In this document: in pieces, positions 1-12,761 of the stretch | How positions within the stretch are numbered: the stretch's first letter is position 1 | Layout: each line of letters starts with the position of its first letter | Source of the DNA: Theristus sp. LFF4_11 | Lineage: Eukaryota > Nematoda > Chromadorea > Monhysterida > Xyalidae | NCBI GenBank assembly: GCA_030248135.1 | Contig: JASANC010002121.1 | Coordinates: 1-64,000 of the forward strand | Length of the DNA: 64,000 nt | Direction of reading: 5' to 3' | Notes under the pieces: model-generated | Told to the model about the DNA's origin: nothing | The model's database searches: none | Seen by the model: only the letters and a program-made list of their open reading frames with translations | Program-made: the position numbers and the translations under genes

Positions 1-99
1 AGTTACGTATTGCTGTTGTTGTCGTTGTTGTTGCTGTTGTCGACCGTTTCGGTGTCCACAAAAAATCTAAAGTTGCATTCAAATTCGAATTCCAAATTG

Positions 100-992
100 T
101 ACGGTATCCTATGTAATCGACCATGCTGCGTCTGATAGGCTAGGTGCCGGAATTGTGAAAACGGTTTTACCCGTGCCGGGTATAAAAAGAGTGCCCGTTA
201 AGGGGTTTCCTGGTAAAAATCGTTGTCCCACTCTGGTATTCCACGGTATTCATGTAATCGACCATGTTGCGTCTGATAGGCTAGGTGCCGAATTGTGAAA
301 CATGGGTTTTTACCTGTGCCGGGGTTGAAAATGGTACGGCTTTTACCCGTGCCTGGTATAAAAAGGGTCCCCTCAAAAGGGATTCTTCCTAAAAAACGTT
401 GTTCTGATTTCAAATTCCACGGGTATCCATGTAATCGACCATGGTGCGTCTGATAGGCTAAGTGCCGAATTGTGAAACATTGGTTTTTACCTGTGCCGGG
501 GTTGAAAAAGGTACTGTTTTTACCCGTGCCTGGGATAAAAAGGGTCCCCGGAAGGGTTACCTCCAAAAAACGATGTTCTGAATTCAAAAAACACGGAATC
601 CATGTAAACGACTATGCTGCGTCTGATAGTCTATAGTTTAGGTGCCAAATAACAAAAAGCGGGATATTAACCTGTGCCTGGGTTGACAAGGGTCCCCGTG
701 AAGGTTTTCCTCCTAAAAAACGTTGTTCTGATTACAAATGCAACGGAAACCATTGTAGTCAACTATGCTGCGTCTGAGAGGCTATAGTTTAGGTGCAAAA
801 TAGCAAAAAACTAGCGAAAAACTGATATTAACCCGTGCCTGGGTTGAAAAGGGTCTACGGAAGGGTTTGCTCCTAAAAATCCTTGCTCTGAGTACAAATG
901 CAACAGAAACCATTGCAGTCGACTATGCTGCGTCTGATAGGCTAAAACATAGGCTGAAACCCTATAAACTCTTTGAGATATAAAAGAAAAAG
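100..992. repeat. Tandem repeat, six imperfect units (left arm)
   Basis: The core GCGTCTGATAGGCTA recurs near 129, 264, 444, 615, 768 and 929, giving units of about 135-180 bp. Each unit also has stretches like ACCCGTGCCTGG and AAAACGTTGTTCTGA. Unit length varies because inner pieces are gained or lost. No coding function is evident. Confidence 0.85.
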
Positions 993-1530
993 ACAAGTTC
1001 AGAAAAATGCCCGAAGGGCATGAAAAAGACCCAAATATTATTTCAGAATGACACAGATAGAAAAGTGTGACACAAGGATTTTCACAAGATCAAACATTTT
1101 ATGAAACGTGTGTGAACTGGAAAGTTACAAACTGAAATAATATTTACGTCAATATATTTTTGTCATTTCAAGGCACTGGCTCCGGTTGTGACCGCACTCA
1201 TCGTAAAAGGGTTCATCCCGCAAACACCAAATTAAGCAAATCAGTTGATACAGTATTCACAAATAAAAAGAGCATGTTCACAGCAGCAAATGATTTTTGC
1301 AGCATCAAATGAAGTGAGATGAAATTCGTACAGAGATTGTGCCTTCCTTGAGAATGACAAAAAAGATATTGGCGTAAATATTATTTCAGTTTGTAACTTT
1401 CCAGTTCACGTACACGTTTCATAAAATGTTTGATCTTGTGAAAATCCTTGTGTCACACTTTTCTATCTGTGTCATTCTGAAATAATATTTGGGTCTTTTT
1501 CATGCCCTTCGGGCATTTTTCCGAACTTGT
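993..1530. mobile_element. Foldback MITE (left-arm copy)
   Basis: The element has terminal inverted repeats of about 165 bp that start ACAAGTTC and end GAACTTGT. Each contains the hairpin ATGCCCGAAGGGCAT and a TGTCACACTTTTC stretch. The spacer of about 200 bp has no reading frame. A diverged, shorter relative lies at 33,817-34,060, so this is a dispersed family. The target duplication is unclear. Confidence 0.85.
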
Positions 1531-1660
1531 GGGAATTATGTTGGCATTCTTGAAAAAGACAACTCCTAGTCTGCAACTAATCTTGATGGAAAATACAAGG
1601 AGTGCGCTATTTATTCGGTCGTGCTGTAGCGTCAATTGCACAACGCCACTTGTATGTAAA

Positions 1661-4103
1661 TCACGGTCGCAGTGAGCGCATGAGCATTGTCTCCAAGTTC
1701 AACAGTGGCTGCTCAATCGTGAGCGAAACGAGTGTTGCCATCACAATCGAAAGGAATAAACTGCTGAATATGAATACGAGCGCCTCCCAGAGAGGCGGCG
1801 GCGCGAGCCACAGGAAGAACTGGTCGCCAACGAGGATCACTATGGGCAGATGGACGAGGTAGAGCGCATAGGTGGTGCGTGCCACCGGCGTCCACCAGCG
1901 GTTAGCCGAGCACTGCGTTCAGCCAGCGGGCGTGTCCGCAGTGGCACTGTGCGATCAGCCAGCCAACCGTGTACACGAACACAGGCTCGTGCAGCAAGCT
2001 GAACACATTCGAATACGCCAGAGAGGTGCTGTTGCTCGTCATCCACGTCGGCACACAGTCAACGAACGCGTAGTAGCGCCCAAAGACGGGCGTGTCCTGA
2101 CAACGCCTACCCAGGCAAAGTGACCACGCTGAACGTTGATCTGACGTTTTACACGCGAATAGCGCGCTGTACATGTTGACCAAACTGCCGATTGTTTCGT
2201 TTACCTAACACATTTAATAGGCTATGGGGCTAATTTCTTCGCAGCCTTGAACGAGGTACACGCCGTTGTTGAATGTCGAGTTCGGTTCGTTGATAGCAGC
2301 GCGCGAACATGATTTGCCCAAAGTGCATGCCAATCATGTACTGCGCCACGTGTACTGCCCGGTGAAAGAATGCCAGCTGCGAAAGTGAACCTTGAGCTGT
2401 TTTTGCTTGAAACGTTTCGTTGACTGAATGAATAAAAAATGAATACGACGAATAAAAAACTGTTGTAGATGTACCCAGTTGTCTGGAGTCGAATGGAGGC
2501 TGCGTGCGTTCGCGTCAACGAAGACGCACACGGCGATTGCAGCAACGAGCACGAGCATCACCATGCGGCCGGCAATCAGCCGCTGCCGACCGAACCACTC
2601 GAGCACGAGCGACTCCAGCAGGCAGAAGATCCATTCGTTCGAGACGTACCAGAAATAGTTGATCGGACGACAGTTGGTGTGCGGCCAGATGGTCGACAGC
2701 ATGGTGATGCCCAGCCAGAGCTCGTGCGCATCGCACGGTACGCAGCTAGCTGATTGGACCACTTTTGTGCAGCCATAAAACCATTGACAACCACGTAAAA
2801 CTGACAGTACTAAAAACAGCAACGGCTGCAAAAAAGAAACACACACTCACTCGGTGACGTTGGCATTCACACGAAGATCATACTCGTGTCGATATCCTTT
2901 AGCACTTGGAAGATGCAGGAGAATGGATTTATGTGAGACCGAAGATGCAGTATGTGCATTCGGTATCGGTTCAACGCAACAAAATGTTTGAATAAAGAAC
3001 TAAACTAGCGTGTAAAAGAGGGGCATTGGATGGATAGCACTGTTGAGTAACATACACCGACTCGCAGTGTGAATGCATGAGCAGCCAGATGACACGTGAC
3101 GCAGGCCAGAGGCGCACGAACCGATGCACGTACAAGCAAACCCAGCCCATCATTGTGTTCTTCCAGTTTCGGGCTGCAACATTGCGAAGATCACCACAAA
3201 GCTACAAATCGAGCATCAACCTGCCAGCTACACCGCACGCACGCTGCGTTCGTTTGCGCTGATTGCGCATCCAAATCCAGCATATCAACAGGCCACTCAT
3301 CATGAAGAATGTCTCAACAGCCAACGGGCCGGCCGTGATGATCTGCAGCGTCCAGCGGCGCACAAACTCGTTGTGCGTCACGCGTGGTATCTTCAGCGTG
3401 GACACTTGGAAACAGTGCGCAATGAACACCCAGCAGAACGCCAACACGCGCACGCCCATGATCGACGAGATGATCTTGTTGCGCTCGTCGAAGCACTCCT
3501 CTGCGACTGTGTCGTGCCCGTCAGTGCACCGCTGCAGCTCGTTGTTGCTGTCGCGTGCAGCCACAGCGTCCAGTTCAATTGTGCTTGGCGGTGACGTTGC
3601 ATTTGTGAACGGCGCCCATTGGCGACTGGCAGCAGTGTGCTGTTGCTGTTCGTTTGTGTCATCATTGCGTTCGGCTGGAGCCACTTTGTGCATGTCCTCG
3701 GTTTTGTGCTCGTCAGCAGCGACGGTGTTCGGCGACTTCGCTAGACGCACGATCACCCGAAAGTTGCGACGCATACAAAAGCAGTCGATCAGTTCTCCTG
3801 GAATGCCAATTTCTGTCTCTGAAACGAATATTGTATGCTCAATAAACCATTAAACCAAACTGTCCAACCTGGCCAATCATTCCCGAAAGGCATCGGCTGC
3901 TTGGCCGCACGAGCCCGCCTGCGCACGCCAGCAGCGGCGGAGAGGCAAACGAACGGCACAAACAGAGCAACGGGCAGAGGGCTGTTGTGCAGAATCAATT
4001 GGATCTCAAGCAACACCAGCAACACACCAAATGAGACGATGCCAAAATGCTCGGAGCCACTGAGCCGCTTCAACGACACTGACGGCGTTTTCGTTTCTTC
4101 CAT
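1661..4103 (-). pseudogene. Acyltransferase-3 / NRF-6-like membrane protein, broken left-arm copy
   Basis: This is the mirror copy of the gene at 28,844-31,287, with the same exon order: an N-terminal exon with a membrane segment, the exon coding RRNFRVIVRLAKSP, membrane-rich middle exons and the C-terminal exon ending MRSLRP. It is broken relative to the right arm. Near 1,900-1,907 an extra base creates a TAA codon just before the WWTPVARTTYALYLVHLP segment. The exon around 2,050-2,110 differs by several indels, and the exon around 2,715-2,780 has shifted frames upstream of HELWLGITML. Either this is a decaying duplicate or the arm is a low-accuracy reading of the same locus. The family moves acyl groups onto unknown substrates at membranes; no activity is expected from this copy. 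Confidence 0.8.
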
Positions 4104-4674
4104 TATTGTGCACTGCTCGTTTTGTTATCGTTGCTTTATTAAAACGCACATTGCACTCAAACTTGTTTGTCTCGGTTGACACGCACAGTAAAACTGCTTG
4201 AATCATAAATTTCAATTAAAAAATCAATTTGCAGACAAGTTTATGATATGTTCGTTAAAAAAGCCGTCACGAATCGTTCAATCAGGTATTTTTTGTGAAG
4301 TTTCCGCCAAACGTTTTGCCACTAACAGTGAACATTAGTGTGCTGCTCAAACAGATGACGTCTCCATTCGCTAACTTAATGTTCACATTTACAAAAACTT
4401 TGCATGTTTCCTTATGTGTTTATTGTTTTGCCGCAAGTCGGTGTTCTTGTTGGCTGCCATGCAGTACGAAACGAATAATGCGCCTAGGTCGTTACTGTGC
4501 ATATGCAACACGGCATTGGTGCATTTGATCACACTGTAATGCATTGTACCAGTTTGCACTGTCATCCCACAAACACACGCGCGCGTGCACCTTAACACAG
4601 TTTTTTTAGTTTTGTATGTTTTAGTCGTTTGCAAGCAATCACCATTCACAAATTGATTTTGTCAACAAGCAATG
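4104..4674. other. Intergenic spacer, left arm
   Basis: About 570 bp separate the start of the acyltransferase copy from the stop of the gamma-tubulin-complex copy, both on the minus strand. I see only unstructured AT-rich sequence that probably holds the promoter of the acyltransferase. The mirror spacer is 28,275-28,843. Confidence 0.6.
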
Positions 4675-7600
4675 TCACCGATCATAGAATCGATTGCAGT
4701 TCAATTGCACCAGCAGTGGCGACAGAGGGCACGTGTCATTGCTGCCAGCGGCACCGAGTTGAGCGTGCGCCACTTTGTTCAACACTGCAAATGCTCACGT
4801 GTGTGTTGAGTGCTGAGCATCCTTGCCGTTTGTGACACGAAACACCACAATGCAGAAAAGAAGAAAAACGAGAAACCTACCACTGAGGAACAGCAAGTGT
4901 GCTCACGAAAACGCATCTGAATCTGATAGAGACCACTGAAGTCACCATACGGCAGTTCACTCGCCAACGTGTGTCGAAACTGCAGAACGTCTGCCATCAT
5001 CGCTGAAAACCAGTCACTTTTGTAGTTGCACACAAAAGAGAAACGTGCAAACAAAGCAACTGATTGCACTGGAAATAGCACAGCGCAAGCAAGAGCAACG
5101 TTGCCGACACACCTGTCAAGCAGTGTCTGCATGCTGAGCACACTGGGCGCAAACAGACAGCAATGCGAGACGTCGCTCGCAAAGCGTTTCAGGCGTTCAT
5201 AAATGCGATCGAAGTCAACGGTTGCCTCGATGGTGAATTGGTGACGGAGCAGCTGGCACGAGTGTTCGAGAGCACCAGTGACGTGTTGTGTCACACTGTG
5301 CATCACCACACGCATCTCATGCAACCACACGTGTGCACGATGCAACCAATCAGCGGCCGTCCGCAGCAGACACTCTGCAACGCAGTCATTCTCTCGCCTG
5401 GGTCTGACAAACATCAAGCAACAACGCAGTCAACTGCTTTGCAGGCCGCTGGACGACCCGGCCAACACAGACAGCCTCATTTAGGTGCCACTCTCGCACA
5501 CATACACCAAACGTTCAAGTAACACAACCACAACCGATCGAATCAGCGCACTTCGATGCGTTTGCAGCAAGTCAGCGGCGTCACGGAGACACCAGCTGGT
5601 CCAGTGCAGCTTCAGCACAAACCGAAACACACGCTCGTACACACGCAGTTGCTTCTCGGGCATCACAATGCTCAGCGGCCAACGCACCTGAAAGTGAAGT
5701 GACACACTACGAGACCAGTGACAGGACGCCTGGAGTGGGCGATGTTGCAAAAGGAGTGATGCACAAGCACGGATTTCACTGTTAAACAGACACAGACGTG
5801 AATGTGCATTGCGAGACAGTCGAGCACAGCGGGGTCGGCCAGGTGCAGTCGCTCGGGCGGCCGTGGCGCAGCAGCAACGTGCGTGTCGGCACCCTGCCCG
5901 ACGATGTCGAGCGACACTGAGCAGCAGTCGCTGGCGCACTCGTCGCTCTCCTGCCAACCAAAACAACCGTGCACGCGACATGCTCACCAAAGATGTGCGT
6001 TGCATCGAGTGCACCGAACAATCTGGTCTGAATCAGCTGATCAGACTGCAGTGGATGCAAGAGACAAACGTGCAGACGAAACGAACGAGGCTGGCGGCAA
6101 CACGCAGTTCGTGCAGCAGCGTCTGCACAACGGCCGGACAGAGCAGTGAAGCTGCAGCGTGCTGCCACTCGACCATGCGCTCAAACCAATGTTCACAGAG
6201 CACCTGCACACCATCGAGCACCAAATGAAACCAGTGACACTGACTTAGTGCACACATTGACACCACTTACACAACACACAAACCTGCGTCACATCGCCAC
6301 ACAAGAGCAGCAGACTCTGCAGAACACGCAGCACTCGCGGCAGTGCGAGACGCTCCATCAGCAGTGGCAGATGCACGCGTTCGTGCACACGAACACGGCC
6401 ACTGCAAACGAAGGTCACGTGACGTCGGTCATACAAACAAATGCAAACAGTGCAGCCAACGAACCTGAGCGCATCACCGAGACGCTTGCCGATCTGTTCC
6501 CGCAGCGTGCCACTGCCGGCGCCATGCCACAACGCCGGCGCTCTCTCGCACGCACGCCGCTCAGCCGTCAGTTGGAACACGTTGCTCACACTCGTCACCG
6601 CTGGTTGCGATTCATGGTCTCCTGCAACAAGTGAGTGACACTGAAGAAAAAACTTTTCGTCAGTCAGCAGAAAACAGACTTTTGTTCTGCAACTCGACGC
6701 GTTTGCAGACGTTGAAATCAGACTCCGTTTCATGCTTGATGTGGCTATTCAAAATGACCCCACTCAACCGCATCTCAGGGACACGACACGGGTCACTACG
6801 ACTTTACCAAATTTGAATTGCCGCGTCAAACATGGAACTGCTTACATGCCAATGCGCGCATTGCGTCGCTGAAGCAAAATAAAAGATGATACCATTGTTG
6901 CGCTGGATCAGATCTAAAGCGCAGATGTGCACCAAGCGGCCGATGGTGACGCAGCGTGCCAGCTGAGTGGCGACGCGGCTGTGCACAAAGGCAGGCAGCG
7001 CCTCGTGGCGCACCACACAGCACGCCTTCCACCACCGACGAGCTGCAATGCAAGCATGTCCGTGTCGCACTGTGCTCGTGCAGCTCACAAGCAAATCAGT
7101 GACGGCGTTGGATTGAGCATTGCACTGTGCTGGCGTGAGCAGGCTGCGCACCATGCAGATCGTGCGTGTCGGCAGTGAACGACAGAAATGTGTCACACGG
7201 GTGAACGCGCTCAACGTGCCCGTTCAGCACGCACTCGAAACAGCTGCACACGAAAACCGTGCTCGTTTGCAACAAATCATAGCACTCGAATACCACTGTC
7301 CGTGCGCAAACGTACCGCACATACGATGCAAAGAGACAGTCGGCGAATGCCAGCAACTGCTGAGAGAGCGGCAACGGCCAAGTGCACGCTGCATCCAGTG
7401 CACGTGACGCACGCGACAGAAACACGCCGAGCGCCTCAAATTCATCACCAACAATTAGCACCACCGCCAAGTAAACAATGACAAACAATGACAAACACAG
7501 AACGAATAACAGAACGCACAACCTCGCACATTTGTTTGTCAGTTCGACTGCTTCCCTTAGCACCTGACGACAGAGCGAGGCATTCAGCAACCAATCTTTT

Positions 7601-8533
7601 GACAATTCTGAATACAGTAAAGCGTCACCGTTGCACTTGTCATTGAAAAAGTTTCAAAATTTAGACCGATGAGATGACAAATGGCGTTCAACGGAGTGCA
7701 GTGTTGTGTTGAGTGCAGTCTCACCTGAGCACAGTGAGCGATCGATTGATGTCGTCGTGCATGCTGGTGATGTTCGCGCCAGCGGCTGCCTCTGGCCATG
7801 TCCGTGAAATGATGGCGTGCCTCTTGTAAAAAGTGCACGCTTGCTCGCTCAGTCGCTTCAATGATATCAGACATTGTGCGTGCGCTGGCCAGCTGTTTGC
7901 ATGCACACTGCAGGTAGACCATGCTGAAACGACAACAACAGCATGCTACACAGCACACACACAGCGACAGTGCACACAAGAGCAACATGTCTGCGGCTGC
8001 CGTCACGCTCGCAACGACTCCGTGCAACGTCGCACGACTCACACCCGCCACGCACACGTCACGACGCAATGAGAATCTCTGGCTGTACTGAAAGAAACAC
8101 ACTCGGTTGCTCAGCAACATCGACAACCACAAAATGCACTGCTGAGACAAACCGTATCCAATGAGAACAACCAGCTGTCGACGCCACCAAGCGCGTACAA
8201 CACAAACGCGCGCACTTTTGTCCATGGCAATTCGTAAACGTGCTCCTCGAGAATGCAGTCACACAGACGCAGCACACGGCTCAATGGCACGTCCGCCGAA
8301 AGCCGCTGCCTGCCACTGCCTACGTCCAATGAGCTTTTGCTGCTCTGTGCACAGGCCGAGCGCAGCCGCATTTGTGTCTGCGTTTCAGTGCTTTCGCATC
8401 ATTCCGATAACGAAACAAGTAATCCACGAACTGCTGCTCAGCGTGTGAGCGCACACGCACAACACTCCTGGCAGACAGACACCAGCAGGCGGTGGTGGCT
8501 GTGCTTGACGTGCACGTGCTGGCTCTCACCCAT
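4675..8533 (-). pseudogene. Gamma-tubulin complex component (GCP5/6-like), left-arm copy
   Basis: This is the mirror of 24,423-28,274, with the same exon series and the same C-terminal GCP signature (RWPLSIVMPEKQLRVYERVF and QLNCNRFYDR). A one-base deletion near 4,893-4,900 shifts the frame in the exon that reads FREHTLLFLS in the right arm. In contrast, the first exon is better here: the start near 8,533 reads MGESQHVHVKHSHHRLL, and the intron that follows joins in frame to QQFVDYLFRY. At that place the right arm is one base short. So neither arm is clean, and calling this copy a pseudogene depends on whether the indels are real. Confidence 0.7.
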
Positions 8534-8621
8534 GGCGCACGAGAACTGAAAAGCAAGGTGCGACACTAAAGAAGGGGGACGTTCCAACCGGCAGACTAAT
8601 AGGAAAAAGTCGATTAGTCAG

Positions 8622-9315
8622 GCTGATCCGGTACCGGTCGATCCGGTACGGTCGATCCGGTACCTGGCAATTTTCTAGGGCGGTCGATCCGGTACCAGGT
8701 CGATCCGGTACTCGGTCGAGTCGATCCGGTACCAATTGAAATTTTCAGCTGTTTTACGGGTTTTTTTGGCGTTCAATTCGTTATGTTTTCGATTTTTCTT
8801 TGGTTGATTGTTGATACGATTGTTGATGATACATACGATATGAGACGACGACGACTTGCGACACTTGGTTGGTTTTGTGAATTGTAATCCGCGTCTCACA
8901 AAAGCAAAACAAGTGTACCATATGTTGTTTTATTTTCTGAACTATTTTTCCAGACGAACAAAGCTCCAAGACGGTGAAAATTTGCAAAATTATCAGCTCA
9001 GTCAAGAAAAGCAGCACAAGACAAAAATGTCAAGACTGCTTCGGTTGTCTTTTGGAGTTGAGGAAAAAAATGTCTGTTGTTTTTATTTTCATATTTCCCG
9101 CGAAAAACTCAGGTAAAATGTTTCAGACATCAGATAAAATGAGAGAAACGAAGAAAAATGGAAAACACATCATTGTAACAAATTGAATCGAATGCTAAAA
9201 CAGTTGAAAATTTCAATTGGTACCGGATCGAATCGAGTACCGGATCGACCTGGTACCGGATCGACCTGGTACCGGATCGACCGCCCTAGAAAATTGCCAG
9301 GTACCGGATCGACCG
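8622..9315. mobile_element. Foldback element with tandem GGTACCGGATCGACC ends (left arm)
   Basis: Each end is a cluster of tandem copies of GGTACCGGATCGACC (about six at each side). The two clusters are in opposite orientation and are followed inward by the shared stretch AATTGGTACCGG/AATTGAAATTTTCA. The 450-bp AT-rich interior has no reading frame. This resembles foldback transposons whose termini are short tandem repeats. It lies just upstream of the start codon of the gamma-tubulin-complex gene. No target duplication could be fixed. Confidence 0.75.
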
Positions 9316-10300
9316 CTTGCCGACTGCAATGGATGTATTCGCATCTTTACTTTAACATGGTGAACCTGCTTTTTGTCGTTCACGAATTGCAGCACGAGTG
9401 GAAATTAGCAGAGCCTGCCTTGAGTGTTTACTATCATCAACAAGAAGGTGCACGAAAGAAAATTGCAATCGAAGACTCGATTCTCTCTCAATCGGGAACA
9501 GCAACATCAGCAGTTAGCAGCACTAGCACTAAAAACAAACCTGTCATCTTTGCTTCGATCACTCAGCTTTCATCAAGTCTGCGCAAAAGTAGCGTTTCGT
9601 AAGCAACATAAAGCGATTTTGCTTGGTGTTGTTGATGCTCAAAGCACTTGATATTGATGGTCTGGCCATGTTCTTTTTGGGTCACATCATCGCCACCAGC
9701 TGCACTGAGTTTTTGTTTTCCGTTCACAGTCACAAGCACACGATTTTGACGAACATGGAAACGTGATTGACGAACAAGGAAACGAGCAACGACTTGAAAT
9801 TAATAATTCGTCCGCCAGAAAACGAAACAACGCAAGAATTTCCACCGAATGACATTGATCCCCCATAACGGACGATTTTGCACTAAAAATGAAGAAACTA
9901 ACGTGAAGCTTCACAAGTCACGGAATGGGAATGAGAGAATGTGAAATCCGAATCCAAATGAGTGCGCTATGCAGCCAGCTGAAGTGGGTTTCATTCCTAG
10001 CTGACCGACCGACATGCGTCCGCAATTTAAAAAAATGGGTTCTGCTTTCGCGATGACGACGACGACACGACGACGACTTTGCTTTCATCCTTCATCTTCA
10101 CCGTTTTAAAGTTGTTTTTGGCAGGCTGCTGTGTTCATTTACTTGGTGCACGCAGCAAACCATGCACAGCGCACTCCTTTCAGGCTTTTATTTTTCAGTC
10201 CACACGCAAAAATTGGGCGACGACGTCGTCGTCGTCATCAGTACCGAAGGCGAAAGCAAATTTTCGAGGGGGGGGGGGGGGCAGGTGTCGTCACGTGGTG
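9316..10300. other. Spacer with broken small frame and GAC/GTC triplets, left arm
   Basis: This mirrors 22,660-23,636. The small reading frame that is open at 23,089-23,467 is interrupted here by one extra A in an A-run near 9,718. GAC/GTC trinucleotide runs near 10,050-10,080 and 10,215-10,235 border the G-rich core. Nothing else is supported. Confidence 0.5.
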
Positions 10301-10309
10301 GGGGGGGGG

Positions 10310-11000
10310 TAGGGCTGTTAAACAAATGAAAAATTTTTTAAAAAAGTGATTTAAAAAAAAACAAAATGCCGATTTAAAAAAAAAAATTCGAAAAATTTTC
10401 CTCTTTGCTCTGAAAACTCAATTGGCACAATTTTCGAAAGTTCAAATTCTTTTGATTATACCTCGTAAAACCAGCAGTCGGATTTTGGGCCGTTTTACCG
10501 ACTGATTTTAGGTTATGCTCCGCGATGAAGTTTGAGCGTCCCAAAGCTTAGCCTGCCATTTCCGATGCAGATAAGGTGACGATCTCTCGTCCCTGCAGAG
10601 CGTCCGATTGTGCCGCTCGCTCCGTTTGCAAGCGCTACGTTGTCTGGTTGCTGCTTCGTAAGTCGCGTCGTCGCGACACCATCAGAAGAATTGATCGAAT
10701 TTCAAGGCGGTATGTTTGTCTTCACTTAGCATTAGCTTAGCTGGGGATTACCATAGTGACGCTTTTGAGGTCAAAACACAAGAAGAGGCATGGTGACGGT
10801 TTGAAAAGTGGGTAATTGAGGTCACCAAAACAAAATCTGCAAAGTTCCGCCATACGGGAGTCATTCGGGAGGCGCTTGTATATCATATGTGGTTCTTCGG
10901 TCGACTTTCAGATTGATTTAGCACAACTTGATTAAATTTTAAAAAATTTAAAAAAAAACAAAACCAAAATGAAGCTTTTTGTTTTTTTTTAACAACCCTA
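10310..11000 (+). mobile_element. hAT-type MITE, family A (copy 1)
   Basis: The termini TAGGGCTGTTAAAC and TTTTAACAACCCTA match hAT-style ends, and the element sits in a run of G with about 7-8 G on each side as the probable target duplication. The interior carries a conserved block (ATTTCCGATGCAGATAAGGT) and long A- and T-runs. There is no transposase frame, so it is non-autonomous. Confidence 0.8.
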
Positions 11001-11009
11001 GGGGGGGTG

Positions 11010-11935
11010 CCGAAAATTTTTCAGTGGGGGGGTGTCAGTCACTGGTACAGTGACACCCCCCCAGGCGGAGGGCCATGAGGGAGGGTCGAGCCCGATTTTT
11101 GGCGAATCCGAGGGGGGTCCGCCCAAATTTGGGGGGGGGTCGTTCCGGGTGGGGGGGGGGGGTAGACTTGGTTGGGGGGGCTCATAGTTGTTCCAGAGCC
11201 GAGGGGTTGGGGGGGGGGCCGGATATAGATAGGCTGAGCAAATTTTCTAGATAGATAGATAGCTGGAAAATTTTGGGGGGGGCCGCGGGGGGGGGGGGGC
11301 CTGTGAATTTGGGGGGGGGGGGGGTCAAAAATTTTAAATTTGATAGATAGATATTAAACGCTAAAAACTATAAAAACAGCAAAAATAATGCTAAAATACA
11401 CTAAAAAATTCAAGAGAACGCGTATTTTACCTAAAATTAGCAAAATTTTCAAGAATTACGAGCAAAAATGGTCAATTTTGGTCAAAAATTGACTCATTTT
11501 ATGTTCTTTGAAGACAAAAATTTTCAGATAGATAGCTGGCTGAGAAAATTTTTTTAGATAGATAATAGTTTATCGAAAACCTAATACATAGAGATAGATT
11601 CGAAAATTTTTTTGGGGCTCGTCTCCCAGGCCCTTCCTAGAACAACTATGGGGGGGCTCCCGAGCGAGACCGAAAATTCTAGGGGGGGGTCCGAGCGAGA
11701 CCGAAAATTCTCGGGGGGGGGGGCCGGACCAAAATTTTTTTTTGACGATGACATGGTTCGGCAATAATGGCTTTAGGGGTCATTTTGTTGAGGGTGGGTT
11801 CCCGAGCGAGACCGAAAATTCTAGGGGGGTCGGACCAAAAGTTGTTGAATAAAAGGCTAGAAACCACAACATCCAGTCAGTCAAAGATACCTACAAATGG
11901 AGAGAAATATAGAGATATACAAGAGAAAATGTTCC
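11010..11935. repeat. G-rich repeat with AGATAGATAGCTGG motif, family C (left arm)
   Basis: This composite of G-runs, GAGCGAGACCGAAAATTCTAG stretches (20 bases or fewer conserved at a time) and AGATAGATAGCTGG recurs at 20,960-21,920, 54,250-54,480, 58,270-59,160 and 59,690-59,930. It is non-coding. Its ends are obscured by later insertions. Confidence 0.7.
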
Positions 11936-12761
11936 ATCGAAAGTCAAAATCAAAGGGGGGGGTGGTCAGACGGTCAGGATTTGGTAGGGGGGCTTGGAAG
12001 GTCGAAATCTGGGAAGGGGGGTCCGGCCCCCCAAATTCGAGAGAGGGGGTATTTTGACCAAAATTTGGGGGGGGTTTCGCTCCGGGTGGGGGGGGGGCGA
12101 GGTGGGGGGCCGGGGGGGGCACTGGGGGGGAAAAGGGGGGGTGCACCCCACCCCCCCCCCCCCCATGGGGGCTCGACCAAATTTTGGATTCCTGGTCCGC
12201 GACACCAGGGGGGGGGCAAAAGTTCGGGGGGCCGAAAAAATGGGGGGGTCCTGACCGAACGGGTACACCCCCGGACCACCCGACACCCCGCCCCCCCCCC
12301 CCTCGAAATTTGCTAGACACCCCCCCCACCCCCCCCCCCCCTAGATGGACCAAAGTAACAGTGACACCCCCCAAAAATTTTCCGGTCCACCCAAACATCA
12401 TGAATTTTTGCTCAAAAATCATGATTTTTTGTCTTTAAAGTCCATAATATAAGCTAAATATATGATAACTTGACATTCTTCATTGTAATTTCAAAGATTT
12501 TGCAGCAAAATTTAGCGTTTTTCCTTCAAAATTTAGCTGAAAAATTCACGGGGGGGGTGGGGGGGGGGTGTGCACCCCCCCCAGAAAATTTTGTACAATA
12601 GTGCACCCCCCCCCCCCCCCCCCATGGCCCACGCCTGGGGGGGTGTCACGGTACCATGACTGACACCCCCCCCACTGAAACTGCTTGAGCCCGCCCCCCC
12701 ACGTGACGACACCCCCCCCCCCCTCGAAAATTTGCTTTCTCCTTCGGTACTGGTGTCACTG
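11936..12761. repeat. G-run/C-run elements, families B and C, left core
   Basis: Pieces of the family B element (see 56,043-56,603) are recognisable: TCATGATTTTTTGTC, GCAGCAAAATTTAGCG and the end CCTTCGGTACT near 12,750. They are set in runs of 7-18 G or C. Proline- and glycine-rich reading frames here are a product of homopolymer runs, not genes. Confidence 0.75.

Noticed and set aside
198..587. A repetitive 129-residue frame near the window start
   Set aside because: It follows the tandem repeat. The equivalent in the right arm breaks up.
10050..10240. GAC/GTC triplet runs as coding poly-Asp/poly-Arg
   Set aside because: Runs are short, sit next to transposons on both arms and have no conserved frame.
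11877..12422. Long Pro/Gly-rich frames in the core (also near 14,463-15,164, 17,412-17,821, 20,280-20,552 and 56,763-57,338)
   Set aside because: They come from C- and G-runs and appear on both strands and in several frames. They lie in copies of transposable elements and change frame between copies.
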